Shown here: positions 43,845-51,513 of the stretch, piece after piece
Layout of the letters: every line of letters starts with the position of its first letter
How positions within the stretch are numbered: position 1 is the stretch's first letter
Origin: Rhodanobacteraceae bacterium
Lineage (GTDB): Bacteria; Pseudomonadota; Gammaproteobacteria; Xanthomonadales; SZUA-5
Length of the DNA: 64,000 bases
Assembly: GCA_024234055.1 (NCBI GenBank)
Contig: JACKOW010000001.1
Span: forward strand, 1 to 64,000
Direction: 5' to 3'
The notes under the pieces: generated by a model
Told to the model about the DNA's origin: nothing
Seen by the model: the letters and a program-made list of their open reading frames with translations, nothing else
The model's database searches: none
Made by a program: the position numbers and the translations under genes

Positions 43845-44705
43845 CTACTGCCGCCAACTGCGGCGATCAGCGATCTGCGCCGGCCCGTGGCTGGCGCGGT
43901 AGGGATTGATGTCCAGACCGCCGCGACGGGTGTAGCGGGCTTCCACGCGCAGTTCGTCGGGCGCACAGCGTGCCTGGAGGTCGACAAAGATCCGCTCCAC
44001 GCACTGCTCGTGAAACTCGCGTACCTCTCGGAAAGACACCAGATAACGCAGCAGGCCGGCCGCATCGATGCGCGGTCCGCGATAGTCGATGACCACGCTG
44101 GCCCAATCGGGCTGTCCGGTCACTGGGCAATTGGACTTCAGCAGATTTGATACCAGCGTTTCGCTGACCCGTTGGTTGACGTCGGAAGCCAGTGCCTGCG
44201 CCTGCAGCTCCGTACTTGATTCGCAGTCGACCTCAAGATCGTCGATGCAGCGCCCCGGCAAGGCGCCAGGCGCCAATTGCGACCACTGCTCGGGCAGCAG
44301 CAATTCGATTGCCACAGGCGCGCCAGCGGCCGCCGACAGATCAGCAACGATGCGTTGCGCCACGGCTTCGGACGAGGGCATGCGCTCGCGCGCATAGCTG
44401 TTCAGATAGAGCTTGAAGCTCTTCGATTCGATCAGATACGGCGAATCTGCCGGTACGCACGCCCGAAGCACCGCCACCCGCGGCTTGCCGCCGGGCTGCA
44501 GCCAGCCCAGCTCGAATCCGGTCCAGCGATCACTGCCGACGAAGGGCAGCGATTCGCCCAGACCCAGCTCGGCACGCGCCTGGGCACGGGCGATGGGCAT
44601 CAGCAGATCGGGGCTGTAGGCGGGTTCGTGCTCGACGGTGCGGCCGAGCAGGGTATGGGAAAGGTCGGGCATGGGGCCGCTGTGGCTCTGGTTCATGACT
44701 TCCAA
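43845..44705 (-). CDS. queF: NADPH-dependent 7-cyano-7-deazaguanine reductase
   Basis: 286 residues, the long bimodular QueF type of E. coli (282). QueF reduces preQ0 to preQ1 in queuosine tRNA modification. The catalytic Cys is in LLKSNCPVTGQPDWASVVI, followed by the conserved Asp. DSPYLIESKSFKLYLNSY and LVSFREVREFHEQCVERIF complete the signature. The true start may be the Met four codons in (NQSHSGP), as homologues start near there. Confidence 0.95.
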   Translation of the reverse strand: MEVMNQSHSGPMPDLSHTLLGRTVEHEPAYSPDLLMPIARAQARAELGLGESLPFVGSDRWTGFELGWLQPGGKPRVAVLRACVPADSPYLIESKSFKLYLNSYARERMPSSEAVAQRIVADLSAAAGAPVAIELLLPEQWSQLAPGALPGRCIDDLEVDCESSTELQAQALASDVNQRVSETLVSNLLKSNCPVTGQPDWASVVIDYRGPRIDAAGLLRYLVSFREVREFHEQCVERIFVDLQARCAPDELRVEARYTRRGGLDINPYRASHGPAQIADRRSWRQ

Positions 44706-44752
44706 AGATAGCCGGATGGAGCTGAGTGGGGCGTCACGGCCGGAGGCCGGTT

Positions 44753-44883
44753 TCCACCCGACAGTGGCGATGGGTCATGAACCGGTATGCCCAGATCACG
44801 GCGGCTTTGAGGAAGGCCGCGCGCCTGCGCGGCCGCTCCTGATGTCCAATAGGCGGCGCCCCAGCGCGGCGCCCTCCAGGGCC
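44753..44883. repeat. Dispersed repeat units between queF and mocA-like gene
   Basis: A degenerate copy of the CATGAACC unit (44757-44780), then GGCTTTGAGGAAGGCCGC, CGCGCCTGCGCGGCCGCTC and GCGGCGCCC. The latter part is a copy of the unit also found at 46528-46603 and 61918-62003, and in reverse at 48173-48228. Confidence 0.75.
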
Positions 44884-44893
44884 GCTCTCGCCT

Positions 44894-45478
44894 TCAGGGT
44901 CGCAATGAACCCAGATCTGCCGGTGTGTCGATATCGATGGCCAGTTGCGGCGCGGGCACACTGAGGACGGAAGGGTCGCCGCTTCGCAGCAAGACGCGCG
45001 CGCCCAGGTCGCCGCCAAGTGCGGCCAGGCGCGGCCGCCATTCGGCCGGAAACAGCGCCGGGATGCCCAGCGTATCGGCGTAGGCACTGGCCACCGCGCA
45101 ATCGGGTCTCTGCTGTCCCCGCGCGACCAGCGCACGCAGATGGTCGGCGTCGAGCGCTGGCTGATCGACGCCCAGGACCAGCACCGCCAGGGCGGGATTG
45201 GTGATGGCTTCCACGCCGGCAGCGAGGCTGCGCCCCATGCCCTCGGTCCAGTCGGCCACCAGCACCTCGCGCCAACGCAGCCCCTGCAGCGCCGCGCGGC
45301 AGCCCTCGACCTCGGCACCCAGCGAGACCAGCAATTCGGTGGGTTCGGTGGCCAACGCGGCCAGCGCCATGCGCCGGATCAGGCTGATGCCATTCAGGTC
45401 CAGCAGTTGCTTGGGTTGGCCCAGGCGGCGTGATCCACCGGCTGCCAGCAACAGGGCCAGATGCGCAGGCTCAGGCAC
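44894..45478 (-). CDS. mocA: MobA/MocA-like nucleotidyltransferase
   Basis: 194 residues. LALLLAAGGSRRLGQPKQLLDLNGISLIRR is the NTP-transferase P-loop, LGVDQPALDADHL the metal site, and GIPALFPAEWRPRLAALGGDLGAR the tail of molybdenum cofactor cytidylyltransferases. MocA makes molybdopterin cytosine dinucleotide for the xanthine dehydrogenase family. It overlaps the xdhC gene by eight bases, which supports that role. The gene name is by family and context. Confidence 0.85.
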   Translation of the reverse strand: MPEPAHLALLLAAGGSRRLGQPKQLLDLNGISLIRRMALAALATEPTELLVSLGAEVEGCRAALQGLRWREVLVADWTEGMGRSLAAGVEAITNPALAVLVLGVDQPALDADHLRALVARGQQRPDCAVASAYADTLGIPALFPAEWRPRLAALGGDLGARVLLRSGDPSVLSVPAPQLAIDIDTPADLGSLRP

Positions 45479-46424
45479 CGGCGAACACCTGAGTCAGCCG
45501 CGCGGCAATCGACAGCGCCACCGATTCCGGTCCGTGGCTGTGCAGCATCAGGCCCACCGGGCCTTCCAGACGATCCCGCAGATTCGCGGCCAGCGCCGGC
45601 GGCAGTTCGCCCAGCAACTCGTCGCGGCGCACGGCGGGCCCGAGCAGACCAACGAAAGCGATCGAAGACGGCGCCAGCCGCGTCAGGCAGCGTTGATCCT
45701 CGTCGTACAGATGCGTCGCGCACAGCGCTGCGTCGTAGGCGGACAGATCAAGCTCGGACAGGGCATCGCCCGGACGTGCGTCGATCAGCCGATCGGCGTC
45801 GGCCAGGCGCGCGTCGGCCAGATAGCGTGCTCGATGTTCGATCAGATCCACATGCCAGCCCAGCGTGCGCGCCAGCGCCAGCAACGCTGGCGCTTCCGGG
45901 CCACCGCCGAGCAGCAGCAGTCGCGGCGGCGGGGCAATGCGCACGCAGTCGGCGGAGGCTGGGCCGACGGTACTCGACAGGATCTGCGGCGGATCAGCGC
46001 GGGCATCCACAAACAGCACTTGATGGGCTTCGTCGGCGGCGACCAGTGCATCCAGCAGCGGATGCCGCGGACCGCCCGACGGCCACAGCAGGACCTCGGT
46101 TTCACCGCGACAGCCACTTTGCGAGCCGAACCATCGGTCCTCATCGCTGCGGGTGTCGAAACTGGCCCGGCGAATCTCTCCCGTTGCCAGCGCCGTTTGC
46201 GCGGCAGCCACCAGATCGGCCTCCAGGCAGCCGCCGCTGATGCAGCCGGCCACAAGTCCATCGTTATCGATCAGCGCCAATGCCCCTGGCTTGCGATAGC
46301 TGGAGCCGCGCGTGGCCATCACCAATGCCGCCACCGCCGCTCGCGGCCGCGCACGCCAGTCGGTCAGCAGATGGCGCAGGCTGTGATGAACAGGGTAGGA
46401 CAGCAAGCGCTGCTCCGACTTCAT
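45471..46424 (-). CDS. XdhC/CoxI-family molybdoenzyme maturation factor
   Basis: 317 residues from the ATG at 46424; the frame is open further upstream, but that part covers dispersed repeats. The N-terminal XdhC domain (AALVMATRGSSYRKPGALALI, VAGCISGGCLEADLV with the Cys pair) and the C-terminal Rossmann domain (PRLLLLGGGPEAPALLALARTLGW, then HLYDEDQRCL and VGLLGPAVRRDELL) are clear. XdhC sulfurates and inserts the Mo cofactor into xanthine-dehydrogenase-type enzymes. No such enzyme gene lies in the window. Confidence 0.9.
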   Translation of the reverse strand: MKSEQRLLSYPVHHSLRHLLTDWRARPRAAVAALVMATRGSSYRKPGALALIDNDGLVAGCISGGCLEADLVAAAQTALATGEIRRASFDTRSDEDRWFGSQSGCRGETEVLLWPSGGPRHPLLDALVAADEAHQVLFVDARADPPQILSSTVGPASADCVRIAPPPRLLLLGGGPEAPALLALARTLGWHVDLIEHRARYLADARLADADRLIDARPGDALSELDLSAYDAALCATHLYDEDQRCLTRLAPSSIAFVGLLGPAVRRDELLGELPPALAANLRDRLEGPVGLMLHSHGPESVALSIAARLTQVFAGA

Positions 46425-46865
46425 GGGCACTACGCACAGGATAGGGCAGCACTTGCGATATGGGTCCATGGAGAGCCACCTGTTTCGGCCTGAAACTGCC
46501 CACGGGCCATGAACCCTGGCAGGTACGACGTGGCCTTGAGGAGGGACGCGCGCCTGCGCGGCCGCTCTTGATCTCCGCTCAGCGCACAGCGGCGCCGCGC
46601 CCTCCACAACAGCGACCCGATACCCCCGGTACCCGGCGCTCGAATGCGGTTCATGGAGAGCCACCTGTTCCGGCCTGAAACTGCGCACGGGCCATGAACC
46701 CCCGGCGTCATTGCGACCCCGGACTTGATCCGGGGGAAGCAATCCAAAGGTGTGCGGCGATACCCTGGATTGCTTCGTCGCTGCGCTCCTCGCAATGACG
46801 CATCAATAACTTACGATATGGGTTCATGGAGAGCACAGCGAAGCAATCCAGAAGCACGCCCCGTG
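46425..46865. repeat. Dense cluster of dispersed palindromic repeats
   Basis: The 590-base gap before the glycerophosphodiesterase holds two copies of the unit running from GAGAGCCACCTG to ACGGGCCATGAACC (46471-46515 and 46656-46700). It also holds one TTGAGGAGGGACGCGCG unit (46536-46603) and a large hairpin of CATTGCGA/AAGCAATCC type (46705-46800) that includes GACCCCGGA/TCCGGGG. A partial copy lies at 46826-46853. Units are joined end to end at ATGGAGAG or CATGAACC. Confidence 0.85.
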
Positions 46866-47013
46866 AAGCATCGGATGGCTTGGTTCCGCCGCGCAGCTGC
46901 TCGCGCCTTCGCCCCCGGAAGCGCCCAATCTGCCGCCGCTGGCCCGAAATGTGCCCGACGGATCTCTGCCGCCCCGGTCAGAGTCATCGGCACTTGAAGC
47001 CATGGAGCTGGAC

Positions 47014-47961
47014 ATGCGAGCTGGGAAAATCGTCAAGGGCCTGTTGCTGTTGCTGCCCGGCCTGTATGCGGCGATCTACTTGTTGAATCTGCCTTTCCGC
47101 GCCGCGCCACCGGCGGCAGATTTCGAGTGGATTTCGCACCGAGGTGTGCACCAGACCTTCAGAACCGATGACCTGGATAACGAGACCTGCACCGCCACGC
47201 GCATCTTTCCACCCACTCACGGCTTGTTGGAAAACACGCTGCCATCCATGGCCGCAGCCTTCGACCGCGGTGCGCACATGATCGAGCTGGATATTCATCG
47301 CACGCTGGACGGCGAACTCGCGGTGTTTCACGACTGGACCGTGGATTGTCGGACCGAGGGTCAGGGCGAAACCCGCGAGCACACACTGGCGCAACTGCAG
47401 GCGCTGGATGTGGGCTATGGCTACACCGCCGATGGCGGAGCGACCTTCCCCTTTCGGGGTCAGGGCGTGGGCCTGCTACCGAGCCTGCGTCAGGTGCTGC
47501 GGGCCTTTCCCGAGGGTCGCTTCATGATCAATCAGAAGGATCGCTCGGTGGACACCACTCGGCTGCTGGCGCAGATCCTGGCGCAGGAAAGGGCCAGCGA
47601 GCGTGTTTGCCTGAACGCGATTCCCGAGCTCAACCGGGTCTACGCCGAGCTCGTGGAGCAGGCCTGCGTGATGCCGGGCCGGGTCGGCATCAGGCGCTGT
47701 CTGGTCGACTACCTGAAAACAGGATGGACCGGGCGACTGCCGTCCAGTTGCGCCGGCCAGCGCCTCGTGCTGCCGGATTGGAAGGCCATGCGTCTGGTCT
47801 GGGGTTGGCCGGGCACCTTCATCGAGCGGGTGCATGCCAGCGGTGGAACCGTCCACATCTGGAGCAACGATCCGCAGCGGTTGCCCGCACTGCGTGCGCT
47901 GGGAATCGACGGCATACTCACCGATCGTATCGAGTTGATGCCGACCGGGGGCGTTCCATGA
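47014..47961 (+). CDS. Glycerophosphodiester phosphodiesterase family protein, membrane-anchored
   Basis: 315 residues from the ATG at 47014, chosen because GGAG lies six bases upstream; ATG 47002 is an alternative. An N-terminal anchor (KGLLLLLPGLYAAIYLLNL) precedes a TIM-barrel GDPD domain: SHRGVHQTF with the catalytic His, ENTLPSMAAAFDRGAHMIELDIHRTLDGELAVFHDWT with the Glu/Asp metal ligands and second His, and HIWSNDPQRLPALRALGIDGILTDR at the end. Such enzymes split glycerophosphodiesters to glycerol-3-phosphate. The active site would be periplasmic or facing outwards. The missing Asn before the anchor argues against a cleaved signal. Confidence 0.88.
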   Translation: MRAGKIVKGLLLLLPGLYAAIYLLNLPFRAAPPAADFEWISHRGVHQTFRTDDLDNETCTATRIFPPTHGLLENTLPSMAAAFDRGAHMIELDIHRTLDGELAVFHDWTVDCRTEGQGETREHTLAQLQALDVGYGYTADGGATFPFRGQGVGLLPSLRQVLRAFPEGRFMINQKDRSVDTTRLLAQILAQERASERVCLNAIPELNRVYAELVEQACVMPGRVGIRRCLVDYLKTGWTGRLPSSCAGQRLVLPDWKAMRLVWGWPGTFIERVHASGGTVHIWSNDPQRLPALRALGIDGILTDRIELMPTGGVP

Positions 47962-47985
47962 ACCCATCTCGCAAGTTCTTGCCGC

Positions 47986-48240
47986 GTCATTGCGAGCCCC
48001 GTGTATCGGCCCGACACTGCCCACGGGCCATGAACCACATGCTTGGCGATAGGAGCGACCTCGAGTCGCGACCAGACAGCCGCACGGCGGCAACAAGGAT
48101 CGCGCCGCGAGGGCGCTCCTACCGGTGAATAAGGCCGGAGTAAAATCAATGAATTACGATGCCGGTTCATGGAGAGAGCGGCCGCGCAGGCGCGCGTCCC
48201 TCCCCAAAGCCGCTCCGAGCCCGCCTCCGGGTTCATGGCC
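47986..48240. repeat. Dispersed repeats including a BIME-like pair
   Basis: The 47986-48035 unit ends CACGGGCCATGAACC. At 48049-48121 AGGAGCGACCTCGAGTCGCG and GGTCGC-like CGCGCCGCGAGGGCGCTCCT form opposed REP arms; a sister copy is at 54374-54440. A reversed GCGCGCGTCCCTCC unit lies at 48173-48228. No gene was seen between the phosphodiesterase and pbpC. Confidence 0.8.
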
Positions 48241-48292
48241 CATGCCCGCACAGGCGGCGGCTAACGAATTTCCTCTGCCGCGCTAGGGCTTG

Positions 48293-50695
48293 ATGAAGTC
48301 CGTCGCCGCCACCGGACCCCGATGGCTCAGGCCAATCACCGGCCGCCTGCTGCGCTGGACCCTGGGCATGGCCATCATCGTGCCCGTCTGGCTGTTGTTG
48401 CGCCTGGGTCTGCAGGCCCTGCCGCAGCCGCCGCTGTCGCTGCAGGCGCCGCAATCGGTGGCGGTCTACGATCGTCATGGACAGCTGCTGCGTCTCAGTC
48501 TGGCCAGTGACCAGCGCTATCGCTTGTGGCAGCCGCTGGAACAGATCTCGCCGCTGCTGATCGATGCAGTGCTGTTGCACGAGGACGCCTGGTTTCGCTG
48601 GCACCCGGGCTTCAACCCGCTGAGCCTCATGCGCGGCGCCTGGAGCACCTATGTCTCGGGTGAGGCGCGCATCGGTGGCTCCACCGTGACCATGCAGTTG
48701 GCGCGGCTGCTGGGACGGCTGGATACACGCACGCCGCGCGGCAAGCTGCGCCAGATCGCCGACGCCGTATGGCTGGAGCTGCGCTACAGCAAGGACGAGA
48801 TCCTTGAGGCTTATCTGAACCTGGCGCCCTATGGCGGCAATATCGAAGGTGCCGGCGCCGCCAGTCTGATCTATTTCGACAAACCGGTGCAGGCCTTGAC
48901 CCTGCCCGAAGCCCTGACCCTGGCCGTGCTGCCTCAGGCGCCGGCGCGGCGCGGACGGCTGGCCGAGGATGGCAGTGCCACGGTCATCGGTCCGGCACTG
49001 GCCGCGGCCAGGGATCGGCTGTTTCAACGCTACCGCGCCACCGTGGTGGTCGACACCGCCGACGAGGCACTGATGGGCCTGCCCCTGCGCCTGCGCGCGT
49101 CCGGCGCCCTGCCGTTCTCGGCGCCGCACTTCGTCGAGCGGGTGCTGGCCGAGCGCTGGCGACGCGGCGATACCGAGCCGGTGCTCACCACCACGCTCGA
49201 TCTGCGACTGCAACGCATCGCCGAGCAGGCCGTGAGCACGCATCTGGGTCGCTGGCGTCAGAAGGGCCTGAACAATGCGGTGGTGATGCTGGTCGACGCC
49301 CGCGACATGGGCGTTCGGGCGCTGGTCGGGTCTGCCGATTACGGCAACGCCGCGATCGCCGGTCAGGTCAACGGCGCAGCGGCCAAGCGCTCGCCGGGAT
49401 CCACCTTGAAACCTTTCATCTACGGTCTGGCCATCGATCAGGGCATTCTGCATCCGGCGACGGTGCTGCGCGATGTGCCGAGCGCCTTCGGGCCGTTCAC
49501 TCCGGAGAATTTCGATGGCCATTTCCTCGGGCCAGTGACTGCGACCGAAGCCCTGGTGCGTTCGCGCAACATCCCGGCCGTGCTGGTGGCGGCCCGACTG
49601 CATCGGCCCAGCTTTTACGACTTCCTGCGCAGTGCCGGCATCTCGCGCATGGCCAGCGCCGAACACTATGGCCTGGCGCTCGTGCTCGGCGGCGGCGAAG
49701 TCACGATGGAGGAGTTGGTGCAGTTGTACGCGCTGCTCGGCAACGACGGCGAACTGCGGTCGCTGCGCTGGCTGGATCAGAGTCCCGATGGCGAATCCAG
49801 GGCCCTGCTCAGTGCCGAGGCGGCCTTCATGGTGCGCGACATGCTGGCCAGGAATCCACGTCCGGACCTGAGCACGCTGGCCCAGACCGACGCCCCGCGG
49901 GTGGCCTGGAAGACCGGCACCAGTTGGGCCTTTCGCGATGCCTGGAGCGCCGGACTGGTCGGCCCCTATGTGCTGGTGGTGTGGATGGGCAACTTCGACG
50001 GCCGCGGCAATCCGGCGCTGATCGGTGTCGATGCTGCGGCACCGCTGTTCTTCGCCATCGTCGATGCCCTGCAGGCGGCCCATGTGGATCTGTCCGAACC
50101 TCAGCGGCGCTGGCCGCTGAATCTGCGCCGGGTCGAAATCTGCCGGGCCTCGGGCGAACTCCCCAACACCTGGTGTCCCAAGCGTGGCCAGACCTGGTTC
50201 ATTCCCGGGGTCTCACCGATTCGGGTCAGCAGCATTCATCGTGGCATACAGGTTGATCGGCAGAGTGGCGAACCGGTCTGTGGTCGGCGCGATCCGGCCA
50301 CCGTGCGCACCGAGGTCTATGAATTCTGGCCGAGCGATCTGGCTGAGGTCTTCGAACGCGCCGGCATGCCCCGCCGGAAACCGCCGCGCGGGGCCGACTG
50401 CGCCGGTGCCGAGCACTGGCTGGGCAGCCCGCCCCAGATCAGTTCGCCGTTGCGGGCCACCGCCTACGCGCTGCGACTGTCGCGCCCCGACCAGAACCAG
50501 ATCGAGTTGATGGCCAGCAGCGATGCCGACGTCAGTCGACTGTATTGGTTTGCCGGCAACAGTTTCCTCGGCGAAGCCCCGACCGGTGCCGGTCTGCGCT
50601 GGACCCCGCCCGGCCCCGGCCACTACCGCCTGCGAGCGGTCGACGATCACGGCCGAGCGGCGGAACGCGAGGTGGAAGTGGTGGTGGAGAAGTAG
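48293..50695 (+). CDS. pbpC: Penicillin-binding protein 1C (transglycosylase/transpeptidase)
   Basis: 800 residues from the ATG at 48293 (a TTG precedes it). A membrane anchor (LGMAIIVPVWLLLRLGL) is followed by the GT51 transglycosylase domain (LLHEDAWFRWHPGFNPLSLMRGAW with the catalytic Glu, GGSTVTMQLAR). The transpeptidase domain has SPGSTLKPFIYG with the catalytic Ser and Lys, SRN and KTGTSWAFRDAW. The C-terminal ~90-residue biopolymer-transport-like domain (AGNSFLGEAPTGAGLRWTPPGPG) is typical of PbpC. PbpC is usually paired with an alpha-2-macroglobulin gene (yfhM), but that gene is not adjacent here. Confidence 0.95.
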   Translation: MKSVAATGPRWLRPITGRLLRWTLGMAIIVPVWLLLRLGLQALPQPPLSLQAPQSVAVYDRHGQLLRLSLASDQRYRLWQPLEQISPLLIDAVLLHEDAWFRWHPGFNPLSLMRGAWSTYVSGEARIGGSTVTMQLARLLGRLDTRTPRGKLRQIADAVWLELRYSKDEILEAYLNLAPYGGNIEGAGAASLIYFDKPVQALTLPEALTLAVLPQAPARRGRLAEDGSATVIGPALAAARDRLFQRYRATVVVDTADEALMGLPLRLRASGALPFSAPHFVERVLAERWRRGDTEPVLTTTLDLRLQRIAEQAVSTHLGRWRQKGLNNAVVMLVDARDMGVRALVGSADYGNAAIAGQVNGAAAKRSPGSTLKPFIYGLAIDQGILHPATVLRDVPSAFGPFTPENFDGHFLGPVTATEALVRSRNIPAVLVAARLHRPSFYDFLRSAGISRMASAEHYGLALVLGGGEVTMEELVQLYALLGNDGELRSLRWLDQSPDGESRALLSAEAAFMVRDMLARNPRPDLSTLAQTDAPRVAWKTGTSWAFRDAWSAGLVGPYVLVVWMGNFDGRGNPALIGVDAAAPLFFAIVDALQAAHVDLSEPQRRWPLNLRRVEICRASGELPNTWCPKRGQTWFIPGVSPIRVSSIHRGIQVDRQSGEPVCGRRDPATVRTEVYEFWPSDLAEVFERAGMPRRKPPRGADCAGAEHWLGSPPQISSPLRATAYALRLSRPDQNQIELMASSDADVSRLYWFAGNSFLGEAPTGAGLRWTPPGPGHYRLRAVDDHGRAAEREVEVVVEK

Positions 50696-50713
50696 CGGCT
50701 GCAGCACCGAAGC

Positions 50714-50923
50714 GGTGGGAGCGGCTTCAGCCGCGATTCGCTTTCGCAGTTGAGGTCGGCATCCGCAAACACATCGCAAGCACCTGAAGAAAGCATTTTC
50801 CGCAAAGGACGCAAAGGACGCAAAGTAGGGCGATTCCAGGATTTCGGCGGGCGAGGTCGGCATGGATCTCCGGCAGGCCGGCCGATCTTTGAACCTTTCG
50901 CGTCCTTTGCGTCCTTTGCGGAC
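50714..50923. repeat. REP palindrome and long inverted repeat after pbpC
   Basis: A forward REP of GGAGCGGCTTCAGCCGC type lies at 50714-50737. Then CCGCAAAGGACGCAAAGGAC (50798-50825) and its reverse complement (50895-50923) form ~26-bp arms around a 70-base spacer. The arms themselves repeat GCAAAGGAC with a nine-base period. No gene lies between pbpC and the RidA gene. Confidence 0.8.
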
Positions 50924-51014
50924 AAGAAACACGGGCCCCGTAGTCGCCTACAGTTCGACGCGCAAACAAGCGCCGCCATTTGTGACCGGAACTCCCAGGC
51001 AGTGCCCGCCCGCC

Positions 51015-51371
51015 CTACACCGCCGCCGTCACCACGATCTCGATGCGCCACTGGGGATTGGCCAGCGCGGCCTGCACGGTCGCCCGCGGCGGCGTGTGGC
51101 CGGGGGTGACCCAGGCATCCCAGACTGCGTTCATGCCGGGGAAATCGGCCAGATCCGCCAGGAAGATCTGGGCCATCAGGATCTTGGTCTTGTCGCTGCC
51201 GGCGCGTTCCAGCAGGGCATCGATGGCGGCCAGCACCTGCCGGGTCTGACCGCCGATATCGGCACTGGCGTCGTCGGCGATTTGCCCCGCCAGATGGGCG
51301 ATGCCGTTGTACACACTCATTTCCGACATGCGTGCGCCGACGTCAAAGCGTTGGATGATCCGGTTGCCCAT
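51015..51371 (-). CDS. RidA (YjgF/YER057c/UK114) family protein
   Basis: 118 residues from the second Met (51371). Rid proteins hydrolyse reactive enamine/imine intermediates. Recognisable blocks are MSVYNGIAHLAGQI, QTRQVLAAIDALLERAGSDKTKILMAQIFLADLADF and TPPRATVQAAL with the Arg that binds the substrate carboxylate, then IEIVVTAAV. It appears to be a Rid5/7-like subgroup and not archetypal RidA, so its substrate is unknown. It is divergent from the downstream GspE-type ATPase gene. Confidence 0.9.
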   Translation of the reverse strand: MGNRIIQRFDVGARMSEMSVYNGIAHLAGQIADDASADIGGQTRQVLAAIDALLERAGSDKTKILMAQIFLADLADFPGMNAVWDAWVTPGHTPPRATVQAALANPQWRIEIVVTAAV

Positions 51372-51513
51372 CAATACTCTCCGTGCCTGGATTGCGATTA
51401 TTGCGGCCGGCGGGCAAGGGGGCGGCGTGCGTTGCCAAAGCGTGTTGCCGAACGCACGCCCGTCGCGCCTGACGGGTTAGGATGCAAGCTTGCCATCAGT
51501 TCGAGCGCAAGTC

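Noticed and set aside
48233..50083. 616-codon minus-strand open frame
   Set aside because: It is antisense to pbpC, which has intact transglycosylase and transpeptidase motifs.
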